44,033 nucleotides of DNA from Thermoanaerobaculia bacterium (GTDB lineage: Bacteria > Acidobacteriota > Thermoanaerobaculia > Multivoradales > JAHZIX01), in the NCBI GenBank assembly GCA_027069135.1, contig JALXFE010000440.1, forward strand, positions 1 to 44,033. Direction: 5' to 3'. This document shows positions 17,001 to 26,300 of the stretch, one piece after another. The notes under the pieces are model-generated. The model was not told the DNA's origin, searched no databases, and saw only the letters and a list, made by a program, of their open reading frames with translations. Each line of letters starts with the position of its first letter. Position 1 is the stretch's first letter. The position numbers and the translations under genes are program-made.

Positions 17001-20000
17001 GGCGGGCCGCCGTAAATTCGTTGGGTATGGGAGGCACCAACGTCCATGTGGTGTTGGAGGAGGCGCCGCCTCGGGAGCCCACCGGCCCCTCCCGGCCCTG
17101 GCAGCTTCTTCCCGTCTCCGCTCATACGGAAAGTGCGTTGGAGGCGAATACCTCACGCCTCGCGGATTTTTTCAAAGAGCATCCGGAGATCTCCCTCGCC
17201 GACGCTGCCTTCACCTTGCAACAGGGGCGCCGGGGCCGGCGCTACCGGCGCATGGTGGTGGCCCGGGATCCCGCGGACGCGGTTCTCGCATTGGCCGGCG
17301 ACGATCCTCGACGTCGCTTGAGCGGCTTCTGCGAGGACCGGGAACGGCGGGTGATCTTTCTTTTTCCGGGGCTCGGAGGCCAGTACGCCGGTATGGCTCA
17401 GGGGCTCTACGAGGGGGAGGCGAGTTTTCGCGAGACCATCGATCATTGCGCCGAGTTGCTCCAGGGGAGTCTCGATCTGGACTTGCGGGAGATCCTGTTT
17501 CCCGCGGCCCCTTCCGGGGACGAAGAACCCTCCTCCGCCACGGCGGACCCCTCCGCACCAGTGGACTTTCGCGCCATGTTGCGGCGGGGTCCGGCGGAAG
17601 CCGACAAACCCCCGGCGGAAGAGGGGTTCCGCCGCACCCTCCACGCTCAGCCGGCTCTTTTCGTCATCGAATACGCCCTGGCCAAATTGTGGATGAATTG
17701 GGGAATCCAGCCGGACGGGATGGTCGGCTACAGCCTCGGGGAATACGTCGCCGCCTGTCTGTCGGGGGTCCTGAGCCTGGAGGACGCCTTGAAATGGGTG
17801 GTCCGGCGAGCCCGGCTCATCGAGGAGAGCCCCGGCGGTGCGATGGTCGCCGTGGCCCTGGCCCGGGAGGACCTGGAGCCCCTCCTCGGGGACGAGCTTT
17901 CGATCTCCGGGGTCAACGGTCCGGAGCAGACCGTGGTGGCAGGCCCCCGAGACGCCGTCGCCGCCCTCGAGGCGGAGCTCGAAGCTCAGGGGGTGAGCAG
18001 CCGTCGCTTGCAGACCTCCCACGCCTTTCATTCCAAGATGATGGAGCCCCTCTACGAGTCTATGGTGGCGTCAGCCTCGGGTTTGAAGCTCTCGGCGCCA
18101 CAGATCCCCTATCTATCCAACGTCACCGGCCATTGGCTGAGCGAGGAAGACGCGACGGATCCAACGTATTGGGGCCGCCACCTCTGTCAGCCGGTGCTCT
18201 TCGGCCGGGCCATCGAAGAGTTGATGAAAGAACCGGGGACCCTATTCCTGGAGATCGGTCCGGGGCAGACTTTGAGCAGCCTGGTGTTGCAGCATCCGGC
18301 GGCGGAGGCTGGACAACCCCACGTTCTGGCTTCCTTGCGGCATGCCTACGAGAATCAGCCCGATCTGGCCTTCGCCCTGGGAACCCTCGGAAAGTTCTGG
18401 GTGCTCGGGCGGTCCCTGGAGGGCTCAGCTTTCTGGGCCGAGGAAGACCGGCGCCGGGTACTGCTGCCGACCTACGCCTTCGACCACCGGCGCTATTGGA
18501 TAGAGACCTCCGACAGCACCCACTCCTCTATTCCTCGGGCCGCCGAGGGGGTCTACGGGCTGACCTGGAAGCCTGTGCCCCGAACCCTGTCGATACCCTC
18601 CGAGCTGCCGGAGAATCTCCGGCGATGGTGGGTCTTGGCGGAGCCCGGGGAACCGGGAGGGCTCGGCGAGACCCTCGTGAGTGAATGGCTCCTGCGGGGC
18701 GCGGGGGTGACCCGGCTGCAGCCCGCGGACGCCTACCGGGCTCTCTCGGGAGAGGTCTTCGAGGTCCGGCCGGACGCGACGGAAGACTTCTCGAAAGTCC
18801 TCGGTGAGGGTGGCGAGGAGCCCCAGGGGGTGATCGTTCTCTGGGGATGGGAAACGGAGGCTCCCGGGTCTCCCTCGAGGGCGGCTCAGGCGATCCATTC
18901 CCTTTCTTTGGTCCTGGGAGAGGATCGTGACACTCCCCTCCATTTCCTGTTCGTGACCCGCAATTCCTTCCAGATCAGTGGTGGAGACTCCCTGGATCTG
19001 GACCGGGTGCCGAGTCTGGCGGCCATGAAACGCCTCTCTCTGGACCGGCCGGGTTGGGCGTCTCAGGTCGTGGAGATCGAGCCGACGGATCCGGCGGCTG
19101 CCGGGGCCGTGCTTCTGGAAGCGACGGTGGGACGAGGGGGGATCGTGGCCTATCGCGGGCGGCGCCGTTGGCAAGGTGCCCTGGAGGCTCTCGACGACCC
19201 TCCTGCGGTCCCGCCGCCTTCGAAGGGAGGAGTCGTTCTCTTCGACGGCCTGGGAGATCGCTGCTTTCTCCTCACCCGATCCCTGGGGTTGCGTCGAGGG
19301 CATCCCTTGGTGAGCCTGGAGCCGGCGGGCTTTCCCGCCGCCGATGAGTGGGACGCCTGGTTGCGCAGCGACCTCGAATGCGGGCACTTGAGTCAGCGCA
19401 TCCTTCGAGCCCGGGAGCTCGAAGAGGCGGGAGTCAATCTTCTTGTCTTGAGCGTCGACCGCACGGTGCCGGAGGATCTCGAAACAGCTTTGCGGAAAGC
19501 AAAGCAGCACCTGGGGAAGGTGCGGGGCTTAGTCTACGCCACCGAGCCGCCGGTGAACGAGGACTCCGCGGCCCCGAGCCGGGAGCGTTGCGAAGCCGGT
19601 TTGCGAGGTCTCGAGGACTGCGTCCAAGGAGGTGTTCTGCCGGCTGCCGAAATGGAATGGGCTCTGCTGCTCGCCTCTCCCCGGGCGCCGGCGATCTCAG
19701 GCCTAGATCCCCTGGCCGCAGATCTTTTCCTGGCTTCCATGGCGGAACGCCCCGGCGTCGATGCGGAGATTCCCTGGCGGTGTGTGTGGTGGGATCCGCC
19801 GGTGGAGGAGTCGGTTCGGGATTCGGCTCTGGAGAAAGTTCTCGCCACGGCCTGGGTCCAGGTGGTGGTGGTGCCCCAAATTCCGGACGCCCCATGGCAT
19901 CCCTTTTTAGACCTCGTGATCTCCGAATCTTCCCCCGAGCCGGAAGGAGTCGCCTTCTACGACCGCCCGGAGTTACGGGTGGAATTCATCGCTCCTCGAG

Positions 20001-20335
20001 ACCCTGAGGAGGAAGCCGTCGCCGAGGTCTGGCGGGAATTGCTCGGCGTCGACCGGGTCGGCATCCACGACAACTTCCTGGAATTGGGGGGGGACTCGCT
20101 CCTGGCCTCCCGCCTGGTCACCCGCCTGCGCCAGATCTTTGCCGTCGAGCTACCGATCCGATTGCTCTTCGAAGCCTCCACGGTGGCGGAGCTGGCGTCT
20201 CGCATCCGGGAGATCCAGAGGGAGGAAGAAGACCGGGAGCTGGAAGCGATGCTGGCCCAGGTCAAGGAGCTGTCCGACGAGGATCTGGAGAAAGAAATCG
20301 AGCGCCGTGAAGCGGCCCTGGAAGTAGAGGACTAG
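11090..20335 (+). CDS. Type I PKS, two modules: KS-AT-KR-ACP-KS-AT-KR0-ACP
   Basis: First megasynthase of the operon (3081 residues). It performs two malonyl extensions. Module 1: KS 9-437 (C179 in TACSTSL; EAHGTAT and NVGH histidines present), AT 528-900 (S644 in GYSLGEY; HAFH 741-744, a malonyl-CoA signature), KR 933-1437 (TGGLGGLG 1188-1195, Y1348, N1352) and ACP with S1508. Module 2: KS 1566-1993 (C1737), AT 2085-2470 (S2215, HAFH), a KR-like domain 2486-2945 without nucleotide-binding or catalytic motifs, and ACP with S3003. No DH, ER, methyltransferase or loading module is visible, and the first KS has a normal cysteine, so the starter must arrive in trans. The acidic, helical tail 3043-3081 looks like a docking segment for the next protein. 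I chose ATG 11090 (GAGGTGA 9 nt upstream) over GTG 11081, which abuts that site. Confidence 0.93.
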   Translation: MGTTYDGSEIAIVGMACRFPGADTPEAFWRNLAEGVESLSVLSDEELAASGVRPEDFRQENFVRRASVLADIDRFDAGFFGYTGLDARLMDPQQRLFLECAWEAFEAAGYNPEAIEDPVGVFTGAKTNTYLFQLFSNQEVFKNLDRFQIALGNDLASMATRISYKFDLRGPSYAIHTACSTSLVAVHLACQSLLLDECRMALAGGASINIPQRTGYRFQKGGLLSPDGSCRTFDASAEGSNFGNGVGAVLLKRLEDATEDGDHIYALIRGSATNNDGAAKASYTAPGVDGQTAVLLEALAVAGVEARSISYVEAHGTATDLGDSIEMLALNNAYRAGTADRGFCAVGSVKTNVGHLETAAGVAGLIKTAMALEHRQLPASLHFREPNPKIDFAESPFFVNSELRDWTPAEGYPRRAGLSSFGIGSTNCHMILEEAPEPAVAPGSEGVQLLLLSARSETALDEMGDRLARHLGVEEPPPLADVAYTLQVGRKSFAYRRALVATGPKEARDLLKKGDAERVLEAFDEGAPRSVAFLFPGLGEHYPGMARGLYDGGGRFREVLDRCASLASDLGCDFLPALFPATEAVREAGRSPDLRAMLGRGASRPAGELDATRFAQPALFAVEYALAQQWQEWGIRPKALLGYSLGEYVAACVAGVLSLEDAIQLVVGRARLIEGLPAGGMIAVPVDEGRGKELGERFGLSVAGINGPHLCVLAGPIPAIEDLETELKKEETVCRRLPTTHAFHSEMMSSATEELIELARGLTLHPPEIPYISNVTGDWIKDEEATDPEYWARHLCQPVRFSQGGRLLASDRARVLLEVGPGQGLVSFLKQLPDLEPSATDVALTSLQNVFGRRPDSEYLLGSLGKLWLAGQSIDWRAFHQGDRRRRVPLPTYPFDRESHWISAGGDQDRGLSTASAQRAGQVTLAKRQDPSEWLYRPSWRPAPRGSKASEAGKDNPTGAERWLVFTTGTPEEDGLLAALRESRGEGVELVRVLPGAAFEERDPGTFTLRPGELEDYEALFRALGSPVPTRILHLFAAPVVPPVSFEGESFGELQDLGFYSLLFLARSLARTARGTAAQIDVVVSQVLRVDAEEDPRELRPAKATLLGPAKVIPQEFSHLSCRVLEVDRALLAEHPGELVEELASPLTDELVALRPGRRFLPAFDATPLPEPQETPDLLRPAGVYLITGGLGGLGLEVAAFLAQEVGARLVLTARRSLPPREDWDRWLKDHPAEDFAAKKIRRLRSLEEAGAQLLILSADATDREAMAEVVQLTRERFGSLDGVFHLAGVPGGGMMQLKSRAMAEEILAPKVMGARILVDLLQDEKTAFLLLFSSIASVLGEFGQADYCGANAFLDTLALCPRGQGGPAVMAVNWDIWQEVGLAVETEVPDHLKAWRQEMLDKAMTPAEGVSVLRRALEARLPRMVVSTQDLPGRIELGKSFTGERFLEELQKAQGSSSSPQGSKPFRRRPPRAEGGVAAQIAEIWRQLLGREVVGLDDNFFDLGGNSLMGLQLVTEMSRELEIEIEPITLFEAPTVRALARQLQSELGEAPAELSAPAGDVDPKAAIAIVSIAGRFPGANTVEAMWSNLCDGMESITFFSDEELLAAGVPAELVGDPKYVKAGALVDGVELFDAALFGYSPREAEVMDPQHRLFLEVASEAFERAGYDTSRYPGSIGVFAGSNLSTYLLRMHADEKVRRSVNMLQAILGNDKDSLTTTVSYKLDLRGPSVAVQTFCSTSLVAVHMAVRSLRQGECDMALAGGVRLVAPSVRGYLYEEGGIAPPDGHSRSFDAGANGSVLGNGVAAVLLKRLDEALRDGDQVLAVIKGSAINNDGSLKAGYTAPSIAGQAEAVAAAYQDAGVDPATVSYVEAHGSATELGDPIEIAALTKAFRRWTDEKGFCGIGSVKSNFGHLDRAAGATGLIKTVLALGHEELPPSINFSEPNPKIDFEASPFEVVTERRPWKSTEGPRRAAVNSLGMGGTNVHVVLEEAPPREPTGPSRPWQLLPVSAHTESALEANTSRLADFFKEHPEISLADAAFTLQQGRRGRRYRRMVVARDPADAVLALAGDDPRRRLSGFCEDRERRVIFLFPGLGGQYAGMAQGLYEGEASFRETIDHCAELLQGSLDLDLREILFPAAPSGDEEPSSATADPSAPVDFRAMLRRGPAEADKPPAEEGFRRTLHAQPALFVIEYALAKLWMNWGIQPDGMVGYSLGEYVAACLSGVLSLEDALKWVVRRARLIEESPGGAMVAVALAREDLEPLLGDELSISGVNGPEQTVVAGPRDAVAALEAELEAQGVSSRRLQTSHAFHSKMMEPLYESMVASASGLKLSAPQIPYLSNVTGHWLSEEDATDPTYWGRHLCQPVLFGRAIEELMKEPGTLFLEIGPGQTLSSLVLQHPAAEAGQPHVLASLRHAYENQPDLAFALGTLGKFWVLGRSLEGSAFWAEEDRRRVLLPTYAFDHRRYWIETSDSTHSSIPRAAEGVYGLTWKPVPRTLSIPSELPENLRRWWVLAEPGEPGGLGETLVSEWLLRGAGVTRLQPADAYRALSGEVFEVRPDATEDFSKVLGEGGEEPQGVIVLWGWETEAPGSPSRAAQAIHSLSLVLGEDRDTPLHFLFVTRNSFQISGGDSLDLDRVPSLAAMKRLSLDRPGWASQVVEIEPTDPAAAGAVLLEATVGRGGIVAYRGRRRWQGALEALDDPPAVPPPSKGGVVLFDGLGDRCFLLTRSLGLRRGHPLVSLEPAGFPAADEWDAWLRSDLECGHLSQRILRARELEEAGVNLLVLSVDRTVPEDLETALRKAKQHLGKVRGLVYATEPPVNEDSAAPSRERCEAGLRGLEDCVQGGVLPAAEMEWALLLASPRAPAISGLDPLAADLFLASMAERPGVDAEIPWRCVWWDPPVEESVRDSALEKVLATAWVQVVVVPQIPDAPWHPFLDLVISESSPEPEGVAFYDRPELRVEFIAPRDPEEEAVAEVWRELLGVDRVGIHDNFLELGGDSLLASRLVTRLRQIFAVELPIRLLFEASTVAELASRIREIQREEEDRELEAMLAQVKELSDEDLEKEIERREAALEVED

Positions 20336-20341
20336 AAGGTT

Positions 20342-23300
20342 ATGGACCGACCACCTGCCAAGAACCTCGAGAATCTATCCGACCGTCAACGCCGACTGCT
20401 GGAGCTATTGCTCAAGGAGAAGGGCTCCGCCGATGGCGGCAAGGAATCCAGGACGGCCATCACCGCCCGTTCCGGGTCCGGCCCGGCACCCCTTTCCTTC
20501 GCCCAGCAGAGGCTGTGGTTCATCGACCAGCTGCAACCGGGCACGGCGGCTTACAACATCCCTTCCGGCGTGCGTTTGAAGGGACCTCTCAACGCCGGGC
20601 TCTTCGGTCAGGCGTTGAAGCGCACGGTGGCCCGCCACGAGACCCTGCGGTCTACGTTCGAGCTTCGGGAAGGCCAGCCCGTGCAACCGGTCGCCGCACG
20701 GGCCACGGCGGTGTTGCCTCTGCTGGACCTTCGGGCTCTGCCGAGGGGAGACCGGGATACCGAGGCGCAGAAGGTCGTGGACGGCCTGGCCCGTCGCCCT
20801 ATGTCCCTGGCGAGCTCTCCACCGTGGCGGGCTCTCCTGGTGCGGGTCGAGGAGTCCGACCACGTCTTCATGACGGTGATGCATCACATCATTTCGGACA
20901 CCTGGACCACCGGGGTGTTCTTCCGGGAGATGGTGGGGCATTACAAGGCCTTGTTGGAGGGGGGGGAGGCGAAAGTTCCGGACCTGCCGGTGCAATATGG
21001 GGATTATTCCACCTGGCAGCGGAAGGCCCTGGAAGGTGGCTCCCTGAGCGGGCAGCTGGACTATTGGATCCGGCAATTCCAAGACGCGCCGCCCCTCTTG
21101 AGCCTGCCGACGGATCGGCCCCGGCCGGCGGTACAGACCTTTCGTGGGGGGCGCATCAATCTGGTACTCCCCAACACCTTGACGGATCGCCTCAAGGAGC
21201 TCAGCGCCCAACAGGAAGCGACCTTCTTCATGACCCTCATGGCGGGCTACCAGATCTTGCTCTATCGCTATACCCACGAGCCGGACCTCCTGGTGGGGAC
21301 CCCCATGGCCAATCGGGACCGGGTGGAGCTCGAGAACCTCATCGGTCTTTTCGTCAACACCCTGGTGCTGCGCACCGGGTTCCACGGCCGGCCGACCTTC
21401 CGTCAACTGTTGGATCAGGTGCGGGCGACGACCCTGGAAGGCCTCTCCAACCACGACGTACCCTTCGAACGCGTCGTGGAGGAGCTGACCCTGGAGCGGG
21501 ATACGAGCCGAAATCCCCTCTTTCAGGTTCTTTTCGCCTTCCAGAACGTCCCCATCCCCGAGTTGGTGGCCGAAGGCCTCACCTTGGAGCGCTACGAGTT
21601 CCGGGAGACCACCGCCCGCCTCGAGGTGGAGCTCGATCTGCAGGAAATGCCCTATGGCTTCGTGGGCTGGTTGGGCTACAACGCGGATCTCTTCGACGAG
21701 GCCACCGTCGAGCGTATGGCCCGGAACTTTCGGGTGCTCCTCGAGGGGATCGCCGAGAACCCGGATCGTGCGGTAGGTCAGCTGCCGCTGCTGAGCGAGA
21801 ACGAACGCCGGGAGGTGACCGCGGAATGGAATCAGACCACGGCGCCTTACGATAAGGAAGCGACCCTCCACGGTCTCTTTGAGGCGCAGGCTCGGCAAAG
21901 GCCGGAAGCCCTGGCCGTGGTTTGTGGTGCCCGGAACCTGACCTACGGTGAGCTCGAGGCCCGGGCCAACCGGCTGGCAAATCTGCTCCTCAAAGCGGGG
22001 GTCGGGCCCACCACGCCGGTGGGGATCTATCTGCGCCGGGGCCTGGATAGCGTAGTCAGCGTCCTGGCGGTGCTCAAGGCTGGAGGCAATTACATCCCGT
22101 TGGACCTGGCCTTCCCGGTGGCTCGCATGAAGACCATCGTGGAATCCGCCGGAGCCCGGCATCTCCTGACTCAAAGCAGCCTCTATGAGGACCTGGAGGA
22201 TCTGCGACCCTGCCTGGAGCATGTCGTGCTCCTGGATGCATCCTGGGAAGGAGAGTCTGCCGAAGGCCTGCGGATCTGGTCCCCGGAGGAGCTCGAGGCC
22301 CAGAGTCCCACCGCTCCCCCGATTCTCGTTCCTGCCGAGGCCTGGGCTTACACGATCTTCACCTCCGGCTCCACCGGAGTTCCCAAAGGGGTCATGGTCC
22401 AACACCGGCCGGTGAGCAATCTCATCGAGTGGGTGGCCCAGACTTTCGACTTCGGTCCCCGGGACCAGGTGCTCTTCATCACCTCTCTGAGCTTCGATCT
22501 TTCGATCTTCGACGTCTTCGGCCTGCTGGCCGTCGGCGGCTCGATCCGCGTGGCGACGGACGAGGAGAAACGCGACCCCGCAGCCCTGCTCTCGATCCTC
22601 GAGGCGGAGCCCATCACTTTCTGGGACTCGGCGCCCGCAGCGCTCCAGCAGCTGGCGCCCCTCTTCGAGGCGGGAGCGGTGGCCGACGCCGCTCTACGGC
22701 TGGCCTTCCTGAGTGGAGATTGGATTCCCGTGGGCCTGCCCGGCGAAGTGGTCAAGGCCTTCCCGGGATCCCGGGTGATCAGCCTCGGGGGAGCGACGGA
22801 AGCCACCGTCTGGTCCAACTTCTTTCCCGTTCGAGAGCTGCCGGAACATTGGGTCAGCATCCCTTACGGCCGCCCGATCCGGAACGCTCGCTACTACGTC
22901 CTGGGGGACGGCCTCGATCCGGAGCCGGTCAACGCTTCCGGGGATCTGTTCATCGCCGGGGAGTGTCTCTCCTTCGGCTACCTGGCCTCACCGGCCCTCA
23001 CCGCCTGGAAATTCGTGCCGGATCCCTTCTCCCAATCCGGAGGGCGCCTCTACCGCACGGGAGACCGGGCCCGGTTCTGGAAGGACGGAAACCTCGAGTT
23101 CCTCGGGCGACTGGACCATCAGGTCAAGATTCGTGGCTACCGCATCGAGCTGGGAGAGATCGCCGCCGCATTGACCGAGCATGAGGACCTGAGGGATGCG
23201 GTTGTGCTGGTGCGGGAGGACACCCCCGGGGATCGTCGGCTGGTGGCCTACGTCGTAGCCTCCGAGGGGGAGGCGCCGGGGTTCGCGGAGTTGCGGGCGT

Positions 23301-26300
23301 TTCTCCTGCGTCGCCTACCGGAATATATGGTCCCCACCCTCTTCTTGCCCATCGAGGGGATCCCCACCACGGCCAACGGCAAATTGGACCGGCAGGCCTT
23401 GCCGGCGCCGGAGCTGGAGCGTCCGGATCTGGGAGAGGCCTACGTCGACCCGGAAGGGGAGATGGAGGAGACCATCGCCGGGATCTGGAGGCGGGTGTTG
23501 CAGGTCGACCGGGTCGGCCGGCAAGATAATTTCTTTACCCTCGGCGGTCACTCCCTTCTCCTGACACAGATCCATGGCGAGTTGAAGGAGAAGCTCTCCG
23601 CGGACCTGTCGTTGGTAGATCTCTTCACCTACCCGACGGTGGGGTCGCTGGCGGAGTTTCTCACCACCAGCCACGATGCCCAGGAGGAAGTCGCGGCCAG
23701 TCTCACTCGGGCGGCGGCTCGCAAGGGGGCCTCGGCCTCCTCCCAGGAGGAAGGTGTAGCGATCATCGGCATGGCTCTGCGCTACCCCCGATCCCGGGAC
23801 GTGGACGAGTTCTGGCACAACCTGCGCAACGGCATCGAGTGCATCGACTTCTTTAGCGAGGAGGAGGTTCTGGCTGCCGGAGTGGACCCGGAGCTGGTCC
23901 AACATCCGGATTACGTGCGGGCGGAAGGCACGGTCTCCGACGTAGACAAATTCGATTGGCGCTTCTTCGGCTACGGCACGCCGGAGGAAGTGGAGCTCGT
24001 CGATCCTCAGCAACGGATTTTCATGGAGATCGCCTGGGAATGCTTCGAGAGGGCCGGCTACAACCCCTTCACGGCCCAGGAGAGCATCGGGGTCTTCGGT
24101 GGGGTGAATATCTCCAGCTACATGTTCAACACCCTCTACGACTACGATCCTTTCAAGGTCATGTCGAGCTTCCTGACCCGCATCGGTCTCCTGGTGGGAA
24201 ATCAGAATGACTACCTCTGCACCCGCCTGGCCTACCACTTCAACCTGCGGGGACCGGCCCTGACGGTGCAGACGGCGTGCTCGACGGCCACCGTGGCCAC
24301 ACACCTGGCGACTCAGAGCCTGCTGCGCAACGAATGCGATCTCTGCCTCGCCGGCGGGGTGCAGATTCGGGTGCCCCAGAACATGGGCTACCTCTACCAG
24401 GAGGGGGGCTTTCCCTCCCCGGACGGCCATTGCCGCTCTTTCGACGCCAAGGCCAAGGGCAATGTCCATGGCAACGGCGCCGGGATCTTGCTTCTCAAGC
24501 GTCTCTCCGAAGCCGTGCGGGACGGGGACCGGATCCACGCCGTGATTCGCGGCACGGCGGTGGCCAACGATGGCAGTGTCAAGGTGGGTTTCACCGCCCC
24601 GGGGGTGAGCGGTCAGGCGAGAGTGGCGGCGGAAGCCATGGCCGTGGCGGGCCTGAGCCCGGAGGATATCGGCTATCTCGAGGCCACCGGCACCGGCACC
24701 GAGTTGGGGGATCCCATCGAGGTGGAGGCCCTCACCAAGGCCTACCGTCTCAGCACCGACAAGGTGGGGTTCTGCCCCATCGGTTCCGTCAAGAGCAATA
24801 TCGGCCACACCGACGCCGCCAGCGGTGCCGCGGCGTTGATCAAGACCGCCCTGGCTCTCGAGAACGAGGAGATTCCTCCCAGTCTGCACTTCGAGGAACC
24901 GAACCCCCGCATCGATTTCGCCTCCAGCCCCTTCGAGGTCAACACCGAGCTCAAGGCCTGGCCTCGCGATGGCAAGACCCGCAGAGCGGCGGTCCATACC
25001 TACGCCGTGGGAGGCACCAACACCCACATCATCTTGGAGGAGGCGCCCCGGGTGCGGGCCTCGAGCCCCAGCCGTCCGTGGCAGCTCCTTCCCCTCTCGG
25101 CCCTCACCTCGACGGCCTTGCATCAGGCGACGGAGAACCTGGCGCAGTACCTGGAAGGCAGCGGCGAGGACCTGGCCGATGTCGCCTTCACCCTGCAGGT
25201 GGGGCGGCGGGATTTATCTCTACGCCGAGCCGTTCTGTGCACCGACCGGGGCGAAGCCGCGACCCTTCTTCGTTCCCTCGAACCCGAGCGGGTCGTGACC
25301 GGGACGGGAGTCCGGGAAGCGCCCACGGTGACGCTCTTTCTCTCCGAGGACGAAGGCCTGAAGGTCTCCGCTTTCGCCGAGATCTACCGTGCCGAGCCCC
25401 TCTTCCGTGACGCCGTGGACGAGATCTCCTCGGATCTGGAGGGCTTCCTCGGCGGATCTCTCAGCGAGAGCCTGCTGGCGAGTGAGGAGGCCTTGGCCGA
25501 GGAGCTCCGGGCACCGATCCACTTCGCGGTGCTCTACGCCCTGGGACGACTCTGGCGCAGCTGGGGGGTTGAGCCCCGGCGCATCGGTGGCAGCGGCGTC
25601 GGTGAGCTGGCGGCGGCCTGCCTCGCTGGCGTTCTGGCACCCTCGGCGGCGGCGCGGTTGGCGGCGGAGGAGGGGAAGATCTTGGCCGCTTCCCCTTTGA
25701 GTCCGTGCCTCGAGGTCCACGGTGATCTGTCGGCGTTGGAGGAGCTTCTTCCGGAAACCCTGCGCATCAGCTCCATCTCGGGGGAGGAGACCTGCACCCT
25801 CATGGGGCCGGAGCCGGAGGTCGAAGCTTTCCGAGACGTTCTCGAAGGGGAGGGATTCGCCGCCTTCATCTTGGGCAAGAAGCGATGTCCGCCCCTCCCC
25901 GGGACTCCGGAGCTGGGGACTTACCGTCTCATCCTCGAGGGATTGGTGAGCGCACCGGCGGAGATCGGTTGGTTGTCCTCGGTGCGGGGTGGGGCCATGA
26001 CCCCGGAGCAAGCTCAGGATCCGTCGTATTGGGAGACCAGGCTCTCGGCGACGGTTCGCACGGCGAAGGTCCTGCGCTCGGTGCTCTCGGACCCCCGTCA
26101 GATCCTTCTGGAGGTCGTTTCGAGCGGCCTCGGGGTCTCGGATCTGTCCGGTTCCGGCGGCGATCTCAGCCGGAGGGTCGCAAGCCTAGGGGATGGCTCG
26201 CGACCGCCCCAAGGCGCCTTGCTCCGAGCCCTGGGGGAGCTCTGGACCGCCGGGGTTGCGGTGGATTGGGCAGGCTTTTCGAGTCGCGAGGAGCGGTGTC

